From: a virus
DNA length: 26,503 bases
IMG/VR virus record: IMGVR_UViG_3300042507_002430
Coordinates: 1 to 26,503 of that record
Reading direction: 5' to 3' (one strand)
Shown in pieces: positions 21,257 to 26,503 of the stretch. Within the stretch, counting starts at the first letter, position 1. Each line of letters opens with the position of its first letter. The notes beneath the pieces are model-generated. The model was not told the origin of the DNA, searched no databases, and saw only the letters and a program-made list of their open reading frames with translations. The position numbers were made by a program, and so were the translations under genes.

Positions 21257-21484
21257 CTAAAAGGGAATTTCTTCTTGATCGTCATTGCTAGCAGGTTTAG
21301 CTGCAGCCTTGTCGTCAACCTTCAGCGAGATGAACTTGCCGCTCTTGCCCTCGCGGAGCCAGCCAGCCAGTTGATACTCCTTGCCGTCGATGTCGATTTT
21401 GCCCTTATAGGCGGGACGCTTTGGGTTGTCACCCACATCGTTTTTAAACAGAATGCCCGTATTTGTATTATCGTAGTTGCTCAT
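21257..21484 (-). CDS. Small SSB-like protein with acidic C-terminal tip
   Basis: 75 residues from the ATG at 21484. A compact beta-rich part (TGILFKNDV, AYKGKIDIDGKEYQLAGW, FISLKV) resembles DUF736-like small proteins. A Lys/Ala/Asp linker follows, and the last residues are DDQEEIPF. An acidic tail ending in I-P-F is the signature by which bacterial SSB recruits partner proteins. It follows the exonuclease gene and would suit an ssDNA-binding or SSB-mimic role in recombination. The upstream frame to 21697 is a shadow of the exonuclease gene. Confidence 0.68.
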   Translation of the reverse strand: MSNYDNTNTGILFKNDVGDNPKRPAYKGKIDIDGKEYQLAGWLREGKSGKFISLKVDDKAAAKPASNDDQEEIPF

Positions 21485-21488
21485 TGTC

Positions 21489-22295
21489 TTACTTGTTTTT
21501 GATTGCCCACTTTGGAGGTGAGATTGTTTGTAGCCCGTCAATTGCTGGCGGGAAATGTTTGGTTTGAACGCACTGGTTCCACTTGGCCAAGGCTTGCATG
21601 TAACCCTCGCGTCCCAGTCGGATGAAGTCCTCGTCGAGTAGGACGGTTGCCATCTCGAAAGGACGGTCAACTGCCATGAAGACGATAACGAACTCATTGC
21701 GGTTGTCTCCAGAGGCTAGGTTCCACAGGTCAAGGTACATCGCAGCCTGCCAGTGGTAGCCCCGGTTGATGATGAGCGAGGTGAGTTGATCCAAGCTCTC
21801 GATGCTCTGGGTGGTCTTTAGATCCATCAGTGAGTCACCCTCGGAAGGTACAAGGTCAATCATGCACTTGCAGTTAGTCCCGAACACTTCTGCAAATACC
21901 GCAATCTCTGTCTGATAGTCTGGTAGGTGGTCAATGGAAGGGTTTTTCCTAAACGCATACCCGGCACTCTCGGCACGGAGGTACTCGTCTGCGGTGATCA
22001 CCTGCATTCCGCTCAAGCTGTCCCTCCACTCTCTAGCTTCCTTGGTGCGAAAGTCGGAGTAGGGTGAGATAATGTACTGCTCTTCCAACTTGTGAGGCTC
22101 CAAGCACGCTGTGTGGTACAGAGTACCAGTCCGCATGGCGGCGGTAGTTTCCTTTTCCTTACTTTTGTTGTACCAGCGATATGGACTCGCATTGAATTCC
22201 CAGAGCAAGGACTTGGACACTGGGCCATAAAGGTCGCGTGGTGTAGCGGTGCGGGAATAGTATTCCTCGCCCAATCCGTGGATAATCTTGCTCAT
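21489..22295 (-). CDS. RecE/DUF3799-type PD-(D/E)XK exonuclease
   Basis: 268 residues with the exonuclease VIII-like pattern: GTLYH (H61), E130, CMIDLVP (D147), LMDLKTTQ (D158-L-K160) and QAAMYLDL (Q183/Y187). These are the metal and DNA-contact positions of RecE-like PD-(D/E)XK nucleases, which degrade one strand of double-stranded DNA ends to make 3' overhangs. It follows the ERF annealing protein with an ATGA overlap, the usual pairing of exonuclease and single-strand annealing protein, so the two should work together in recombination and concatemer formation. Confidence 0.88.
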   Translation of the reverse strand: MSKIIHGLGEEYYSRTATPRDLYGPVSKSLLWEFNASPYRWYNKSKEKETTAAMRTGTLYHTACLEPHKLEEQYIISPYSDFRTKEAREWRDSLSGMQVITADEYLRAESAGYAFRKNPSIDHLPDYQTEIAVFAEVFGTNCKCMIDLVPSEGDSLMDLKTTQSIESLDQLTSLIINRGYHWQAAMYLDLWNLASGDNRNEFVIVFMAVDRPFEMATVLLDEDFIRLGREGYMQALAKWNQCVQTKHFPPAIDGLQTISPPKWAIKNK

Positions 22296-22879
22296 GCGTC
22301 ACCTCCCTTCTGGATCTTCTTGGCCTTGGCATCGAGAGATGCGTTAGCCTTGACCAGCACGGGCTTGGTAAGTTCGCTGAGGGACTTTACCGCGAGGTAC
22401 TTCAGAAACGCCTCCTCGTCCACTCCCAGCCCTTCCATGCGCTCCTTGAGTCCCGCAATGTCTTCCTTGGTCGCTGGGGCTGCTGTGCGGGTGTGAGCGG
22501 CACTCTGCCCGTCATCGTCCTCCTGCGCGATGCCAGTCATGGCTGCGAGTGCGTAGCGGCGAAGGTAGGTTGTTGATGCTCCAACTCCCTGTGCGTCTGC
22601 CTTGGCTGGGACACAGGATGCGGTGGAACTAATGTGACCACCCTCGGCATGGAGAATGGTTGTGGTGACCGATACCAAACTGCCATCGTAGCTGGTCGAT
22701 TGGATTATGCTAAGTCCGTTGGAAGCGAACACCGGGCGAACGGTGTTAAGTACCTCGGCCAAATCGGCATAGCGGTTTTTGAAGTGTGGATTAACACTTC
22801 CCTTTGTCGCATTCTCAACGAGAGACTGCGCGGTTGCGAGTGCCTTATTCAAGGCGGGTGTTGTATGTTCTAGGTTCAT
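22292..22879 (-). CDS. erf: ERF-family single-strand annealing protein
   Basis: 195 residues from the ATG at 22879 (the frame to 22924 adds a Cys/His-rich stretch without a start signal). ERF-family features in order: LNKALATAQ, NPHFKNRYADLAEVLNTVRP, an antiparallel beta part (VSVTTTILHAEGGHI), then GVGASTTYLRRYALAAMTGIAQ. A helical C-terminal domain (about 130-195, GLGVDEEAFLKYLAV) probably binds partners. It coats ssDNA and anneals complementary strands made by the neighbouring exonuclease. No Shine-Dalgarno; the start context is CAGAACA-ATG. Confidence 0.9.
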   Translation of the reverse strand: MNLEHTTPALNKALATAQSLVENATKGSVNPHFKNRYADLAEVLNTVRPVFASNGLSIIQSTSYDGSLVSVTTTILHAEGGHISSTASCVPAKADAQGVGASTTYLRRYALAAMTGIAQEDDDGQSAAHTRTAAPATKEDIAGLKERMEGLGVDEEAFLKYLAVKSLSELTKPVLVKANASLDAKAKKIQKGGDA

Positions 22880-22936
22880 TGTTCTGGACGGGTGGTTTGT
22901 CCCGTTGCGTGCATGTTGACACAAGTATGGTATCGG

Positions 22937-23155
22937 TCAATATCTTTTTTTCAAAGAAATATAACCCTTTAAGTTCCAATGTCTTACAACATCTTTTGGA
23001 GTCCAATCTGCCATGAATGATCGTGGGCTTTTGTCGCAGGCACAAATTATGTATGTGACACCGGGGTCATAACGCAACTCGTTACTAGGCTTTTTGCACG
23101 AACATTTACGCATGAGGCGGCGCGCCTCGTCGAACTCGTAGTCCTCGTCGGTCAT
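22937..23155 (-). CDS. Lar-like C4 zinc microprotein
   Basis: 72 residues with CSCKKP (C18/C20) and ICACDK (C38/C40), followed by WTPKDVVRHWN. The two Cys pairs and the closing RHWN-type helix resemble the Lar (restriction alleviation) family of small phage zinc proteins, though the CxC spacing differs from the usual CxxC. A role in counteracting type I restriction would be by analogy only. The ATG overlaps the upstream stop. Confidence 0.62.
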   Translation of the reverse strand: MTDEDYEFDEARRLMRKCSCKKPSNELRYDPGVTYIICACDKSPRSFMADWTPKDVVRHWNLKGYISLKKRY

Positions 23156-23307
23156 CGGTTGCTATCTGCCCATATCAAGCCTGCGTTCGCTGCGGCGTAT
23201 GCTAGGTAAACTAAAGCCCAAGGCGCATCACCCCTGAGCGCATAGCTTGCCCCAGCCGCCGTGTACAAGACCATCGCGGCTAGGACAATGATTTGCTCAA
23301 AAGTCAT
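23152..23307 (-). CDS. 51-residue two-segment membrane protein
   Basis: MTFEQIIVLAAMVLYTAAG opens the protein; a short RGDAPW loop separates it from a second hydrophobic segment (ALVYLAYAAANAGLIW). Both ends are locked to neighbours by ATGA overlaps (23304-23307 and 23152-23155), which strongly supports it. Two short membrane helices with a polar turn are also the shape of small holins, but it is far from the lysis genes. Confidence 0.7.
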   Translation of the reverse strand: MTFEQIIVLAAMVLYTAAGASYALRGDAPWALVYLAYAAANAGLIWADSNR

Positions 23308-23534
23308 TGGGGTATGCTGTAGTAAAAATTCCTAGTAGTTTTTCTTACAGCAAGTTTTCCTTCCTTTACTGCACTAGTTAGCATGCGACGAGCGGCATGA
23401 ATTCCTGTGCTTGCTCGCTCCGCATACTCTTGAGCGGTAAACTCATTATCGCGGCGTTTCTCCTGCGCTCCAGTAATTCGGATCGCTTCCTCTAGTGCTT
23501 CTAATGCGGTCAGTTGTTTTGGTTTCGTTTTCAT
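23304..23534 (-). CDS. Small winged-helix DNA-binding protein
   Basis: 76 residues. FTAQEYAERASTGIHAARRMLTSAV forms a helix-turn-helix at about residues 32-57, followed by a KLAVRKTTRNFYYSI wing. The N terminus is basic (KTKPKQ). Likely a local transcription regulator. No Shine-Dalgarno (start context CCAACA-ATG). Its stop overlaps the next ATG. Confidence 0.72.
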   Translation of the reverse strand: MKTKPKQLTALEALEEAIRITGAQEKRRDNEFTAQEYAERASTGIHAARRMLTSAVKEGKLAVRKTTRNFYYSIPQ

Positions 23535-23574
23535 TGTTGGTGTTCGGGTACATTGGTTTGATGTTGGCGTGCGG

Positions 23575-24306
23575 CTACAGGATGCCGTGTGGACTTACCC
23601 AGACACCGTCCTCGTTTGTCGCATGCCATGCCTGCCACGAACCAGTCTTAGTATTGATGAGTCCGAACAGGAAGCCCTGCCTCCACCCATGCTTTGCTTG
23701 GTAGCGGTCTGCATAGGTCATTTGGTCGATGTCTGCGAGACATCCAACGCTGAATGCCATGCCGCCATCGATGTGCCTTGCGTGATAGGTTGCCGGGGCA
23801 TGCACATGACCATGGATTACGCTTCCCCAGCCGTCATAATGGGCCTTGGCAGCATGTACGGAGGACTTGAACCCATGAATGAGTTTAGGCCCACCCTCTG
23901 GCATCTTGAGGTAGCGGGATACATGGTACGGACAGGTTTTGATTTTTAGCTTTTTAAACTCGTCCTCCAGAGTCTGCCAGTATTCTGTGCAACGCTCCCT
24001 CAACATGCCGTCAGCGCAATGAGTGCTGTGTAGGGCTAGCCTATCATCATGATTTCCGATTGTAAGGTAGTGCGGTTGGAACTCTCGCAGAAACTCCATG
24101 CCCATCATTACATCGTCTGCTATCCCGTCCGCTTTCTCCTCAATGGAGGCCCCGCGCCTAAGTGGACTCAAATCTATGAAATCCCCCAAATGTATGCGGT
24201 AGTCGGGTTTCCAAGTCTTGACGAAAGCAAGTGCCTTCTTCCTAGCCTTTTCACATATGAGGTTGCCGTGGTTGTCAGCGACCACCATGAACTTTTTGTA
24301 TGTCAT
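23575..24306 (-). CDS. Calcineurin-like metallophosphoesterase
   Basis: 243 residues with all five blocks of the family: DNH (D11/H13), GDFID (D42), GNHD (N85-H86-D87), H144 in IHGF, and HGHVH (H165/H167). These build a two-metal centre that hydrolyses phosphomonoesters or diesters. Phage members may act as nucleases, phosphatases or 2',3'-cyclic-phosphate enzymes; the substrate cannot be read from the sequence. It lies between the HTH gene and the metallopeptidase-like gene and shares an ATGA overlap with the latter. Confidence 0.9.
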   Translation of the reverse strand: MTYKKFMVVADNHGNLICEKARKKALAFVKTWKPDYRIHLGDFIDLSPLRRGASIEEKADGIADDVMMGMEFLREFQPHYLTIGNHDDRLALHSTHCADGMLRERCTEYWQTLEDEFKKLKIKTCPYHVSRYLKMPEGGPKLIHGFKSSVHAAKAHYDGWGSVIHGHVHAPATYHARHIDGGMAFSVGCLADIDQMTYADRYQAKHGWRQGFLFGLINTKTGSWQAWHATNEDGVWVSPHGIL

Positions 24307-24602
24307 TGTTTTGTTGGTTTAGTTTGTTGCAGTTTCCCCCAAGCCGGGAAAAACAGGTGATCAAGGCAACGAACAACACCCTCTTCCACTTCCTCGAAAG
24401 GTTTGCAATGCGCGATGCCTCCGATGGCGAAGGCGGCATGCATCATTTCGTGGCGCAGGGTGTCAGTCATTTCCTTGATGTGACCTTTCCTAAGACTTAT
24501 CGTGAGATCGTCAAGCGAAAAACTACCGAAATCCTCAAGATTCTCGACAATCGCAATCTTTACCCGCAACCCACCGATATGGATATGCTTGGGAATGTTC
24601 AT
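24303..24602 (-). CDS. Small SprT-like zinc metallopeptidase
   Basis: 99 residues from the ATG at 24602. HEMMHAAF at residues 51-58 is the HExxH zinc site, and the helix EVEEGVVRCL (71-80) could provide a Glu as third ligand. Size and pattern match the short SprT/ImmA-like predicted peptidases of phages. The frame further upstream is a shadow of the endolysin gene. Coupling to endolysin (ATGA at 24599-24602) places it in the lysis block. The substrate is unknown. Confidence 0.72.
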   Translation of the reverse strand: MNIPKHIHIGGLRVKIAIVENLEDFGSFSLDDLTISLRKGHIKEMTDTLRHEMMHAAFAIGGIAHCKPFEEVEEGVVRCLDHLFFPAWGKLQQTKPTKQ

Positions 24603-25162
24603 CGCGTGGCTTGGAAGTGTTGCCCATCTCTTGACCAAAAAGCACCCGCTGGTAGCCAAGCCTCTTTGGCAAAAATCTCCATTATTTCGATAGGCATATT
24701 GGAGCGTGAAGGCCAATGCTCGCGGTTGCCGTTAGTAGATGGGGCAAGGTCAATAGCAGCCCCTCTAGCGTGCAGAGAGGGCAGGGAACCACCCCTCATC
24801 GGGCGATTGTTGAACACTCCAGCGTACTCCTTCAACACCCAATGGTGCGGGGTTTTAGCGATGTTCTCCAGAATCCTGCGGAGGCTGGGAGCTACCTTGT
24901 GGTGGCAGCGAATGCTCTTAACATTCTTCCCGTCATAGCGGATGTCGAGGTCGTTGACGGCTAGGTTGACGAGTTGTGTTTCATCGCCCGGTCGCCCGTA
25001 AAACTTGGTTAGTGCCGCTTGATCCTGCGTAGGCCACGGGTGGTCTTTGGGCATGAGACCGCGCAAGTACTCCTTGCACTTGGCTACGGACTTCTCCCCC
25101 CAGAACCCGTCTGGAGTGGCTCCTACACGCTTCTGCAACTCGATAATCTGGTGGTATTGCAT
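24599..25162 (-). CDS. M15 peptidase endolysin with peptidoglycan-binding N terminus
   Basis: 187 residues. The N-terminal about 35 residues (IIELQKRVGATPDGFWGEKSV) resemble one repeat of a peptidoglycan-binding domain 1 fold. The C-terminal domain has the M15/VanY zinc motif: SLHARGAAIDL (H131, D138) and GQHF (H182). Enzymes of this class cleave peptide bonds in the peptidoglycan stem or cross-link at the end of infection. No signal peptide or anchor is seen, so a holin is needed for export. Two small membrane proteins directly precede it. No Shine-Dalgarno (start context CAACC-ATG). Confidence 0.85.
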   Translation of the reverse strand: MQYHQIIELQKRVGATPDGFWGEKSVAKCKEYLRGLMPKDHPWPTQDQAALTKFYGRPGDETQLVNLAVNDLDIRYDGKNVKSIRCHHKVAPSLRRILENIAKTPHHWVLKEYAGVFNNRPMRGGSLPSLHARGAAIDLAPSTNGNREHWPSRSNMPIEIMEIFAKEAWLPAGAFWSRDGQHFQATR

Positions 25163-25180
25163 GGTTGAACTTTACACCAT

Positions 25181-25201
25181 AGGTCAAGACCACCTTGACC
25201 T
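25181..25201. promoter_or_regulatory. Perfect inverted repeat upstream of the endolysin
   Basis: AGGTCAAG and CTTGACCT form an exact 8-bp inverted repeat with a 5-base centre, between the membrane-protein gene and the endolysin start. There is no U tract, so it is more likely an operator or a translation-controlling hairpin than a terminator. Confidence 0.45.
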
Positions 25202-25203
25202 AC

Positions 25204-25380
25204 TCACCGCTTTTTAAGCAACTGGTAGGCAGAAATCAAGCCCACGATGATACCGATTCCAAGCGAGGTCACACGCATACCCCACTCGACCTGCTCTTGC
25301 AAGGATGTCACTAGGCCAAGAACTGGTACTACGCTGCCCACAATGCCGTGTGCTGCGTCCCGTGCTGAGTCTGCGCTCAT
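25204..25380 (-). CDS. Small membrane protein, candidate holin or holin partner
   Basis: 58 residues. One hydrophobic stretch (GIVGSVVPVLGLV, about 12-24) and one strong membrane segment (LGIGIIVGLISAY, about 40-52) ending in a basic tail (LLKKR). The basic C terminus and position directly before the endolysin are typical of holin or antiholin genes. The start is locked by an ATGA overlap with the upstream membrane gene (25377-25380). Confidence 0.68.
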   Translation of the reverse strand: MSADSARDAAHGIVGSVVPVLGLVTSLQEQVEWGMRVTSLGIGIIVGLISAYQLLKKR

Positions 25381-25529
25381 TTGTTGTCGCGAGCTTTGAT
25401 GAGTCCGATTCCTGCGGTGACAGCGGCGAACGCGCCCATGAAGTCGGGTGCGCCACCTTTGAGGACTTGAACGCCCACATTAGCGAGCGTTGCGACGATA
25501 GTAAGAATGCCGAGTGCGGTAGTTTTCAT
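25377..25529 (-). CDS. Small membrane protein, candidate holin
   Basis: 50 residues from the ATG at 25529. A hydrophobic N-terminal segment (ALGILTIVATLANVGVQVL), a short KGGAPDF turn, then a Gly/Ala-rich second segment (GAFAAVTAGIGLI) and a charged tail (KARDNK). Proteins with this PDF...AAVTAGIGL layout are common in phage lysis regions and often listed as putative holins. Translation is coupled to the next membrane protein. Confidence 0.72.
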   Translation of the reverse strand: MKTTALGILTIVATLANVGVQVLKGGAPDFMGAFAAVTAGIGLIKARDNK

Positions 25530-25549
25530 ATGTATATTATGTGTTGAGA

Positions 25550-25876
25550 TTATGCCCAAAAGACATTCGGGACATCGGGGTTAAATTCTGGTCTGGGAAT
25601 GGAAATCTCGCTGCCAGCTTCATCCTCGACCATCCATTCGGATGACCAATAGATAAACTGCTCTCCACCCTCTGGAATCGGGATGCCCACAAGGTCGCGG
25701 AACAGCACCCACCAGTCCGAGCCATTATGCTCACCAATGATGTGAAGCGCGTACTCATGGGACGCGAGGGTGATTTGCTCGTTGCCGTCCTCGTCGATGG
25801 TCGCAAAGCCATTCTGCAACCCGAACATGACTGCGGTGGTGCGGTCTGGGAATTTAAGCAAATAGTCGGTGATCAT
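25550..25876 (-). CDS. Small acidic protein downstream of the fibre gene
   Basis: 108 residues. Opens MITDYLLKFPDRTTAVMFG and ends PDVPNVFWA; acidic, Trp-rich centre. Related proteins follow fibre genes in many phages, but no function is established that I know; a fibre chaperone or attachment role is only a guess from position. The ATG overlaps the fibre gene stop (25873-25876). Confidence 0.7.
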   Translation of the reverse strand: MITDYLLKFPDRTTAVMFGLQNGFATIDEDGNEQITLASHEYALHIIGEHNGSDWWVLFRDLVGIPIPEGGEQFIYWSSEWMVEDEAGSEISIPRPEFNPDVPNVFWA

Positions 25877-26503
25877 GCCGTGAGGGATTGGAGTTTCGCG
25901 TTTGAAAGCGGTTTTCTGAAGTATTTAATTTCAGAAATACAACCATTGGCAAACTCTGAGTTGGCTGTGCTAGCAGACCCAATGTTAAATCTATTCAGAT
26001 TGGTCGGCACGATCACGCTTGTGTCTGGAGTTCCAAGCACTCCGTTTAACGCCGACCGCGCATTATTAGTTGCATACGCTCCAGATATTTTTACAAACGA
26101 TCCATTTGTGCTGTTTTGTTGTATTGTTGCTGTGTAAGTGCCAGAATTTGCAACTCCAAATTTTATTGTAGTTGTTGATCTATCAAAGGAAATTTGGTTT
26201 GCATTTGCTCCAGAGTTGGCCATTACAAGAGTTGCAACACTTGCGCTCCCTCTCGGATCACCGCTTGCGAACATTGCGCCCTCGTTTGTATTCCAGAAGC
26301 TCGTAAAGTTAGCCCCCGTAATACTACACACATCCGCGCTACGCACCACGCTGCCAGTCGTCGTCGGGATGTAGGAGGTGGCGAAGCCGCCTGCTTCTAG
26401 TTGTGCGCCCCAGAGGAATACATCAGATGTCGTCAATCCAGTATAAGCCGGAAGCCTAACGGTAGGGCTTGAACCAACAAATCCGATTGGCATTCCAGCT
26501 GTT
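25873..26503 (-). CDS. Tail fibre / receptor-binding protein, C-terminal part
   Basis: The reading frame is open to the right edge, so the gene starts outside; an internal Met at 26493 is not a convincing start. The segment VFLWGAQLEAGGFATSYIPTT followed by VVRSADV (key residues Q-L-E-A and S-Y-I-P-T) is a recurrent phage fibre motif. A concanavalin/LamG-like beta-sandwich follows (about 130 residues, Thr/Ser/Asn-rich, ending FRKPLSNAKLQSL). Such domains bind cell-surface glycans, so this is a good candidate for host recognition. Confidence 0.75.
   Translation of the reverse strand, partial: TAGMPIGFVGSSPTVRLPAYTGLTTSDVFLWGAQLEAGGFATSYIPTTTGSVVRSADVCSITGANFTSFWNTNEGAMFASGDPRGSASVATLVMANSGANANQISFDRSTTTIKFGVANSGTYTATIQQNSTNGSFVKISGAYATNNARSALNGVLGTPDTSVIVPTNLNRFNIGSASTANSEFANGCISEIKYFRKPLSNAKLQSLTA

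Noticed and set aside
25214-25480. 88-codon minus-strand open frame across the lysis region
   Set aside because: Conflicts with the two small membrane genes, which have ATGA coupling and proper membrane segments; this frame has neither.

Overview
This window reads as about half of a tailed-phage genome, probably a podovirus-like phage with a short tail. Gene content supports this: terminase small subunit and the first codons of the large subunit, very large internal-virion-type proteins, a tail-nozzle-like protein, a collar-domain fibre, and a full set of replication, recombination and lysis genes. No integrase, repressor or RNA polymerase is visible. The host cannot be named. Most start codons have no Shine-Dalgarno and instead follow A/C- or A/T-rich sequence, with only three clear AAGGAGG sites. 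This points to an SD-poor host lineage or to phage-specific initiation, but does not settle it.

Almost everything lies on the minus strand and is read from 26503 towards 1, with many 1- to 4-base stop/start overlaps. In that order: (i) the end of a tail fibre or receptor-binding protein and a companion protein; (ii) a lysis block of two small membrane proteins and an M15 endolysin, followed by a small HExxH metalloprotein; (iii) a metallophosphoesterase and small DNA-binding, membrane and cysteine-rich proteins; (iv) a recombination and replication module of ERF annealing protein, RecE/DUF3799-type PD-(D/E)XK exonuclease, SSB-like small protein, free-standing DnaA domain IV, RuvC-like resolvase, many microproteins, a MazG/DUF1599-like protein, a lambda-O-like initiator with iterons inside its gene, and a DnaB helicase closed by a terminator; (v) after a break, the virion block of small structural protein, 820-aa tail protein, collar protein, three internal-virion-type proteins (317, 672 and 1691 aa), TerS, a C4 zinc protein and the start of TerL.

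The break between replication and virion modules (about 13.02 to 14.95 kb) is the most unusual part. It carries plus-strand DNA: a tRNA-Asn(GUU) gene cut in its anticodon arm by an AT-rich HNH endonuclease gene, then a GIY-YIG endonuclease gene. Both endonuclease genes have near-consensus sigma70 promoters of identical geometry: a 16-base spacer and 6 bases from the -10 hexamer to the ATG. Both should therefore make essentially leaderless mRNAs. In the HNH case the -35 hexamer sits exactly where the tRNA sequence stops looking like a tRNA. A G-quadruplex motif and mutually exclusive hairpins precede the second promoter, and terminators bound the region. The other main find is a predicted replication origin inside the initiator gene: three tandem 23-base palindrome-containing iterons followed by a 70% AT stretch, in the same order as lambda ori in gene O.
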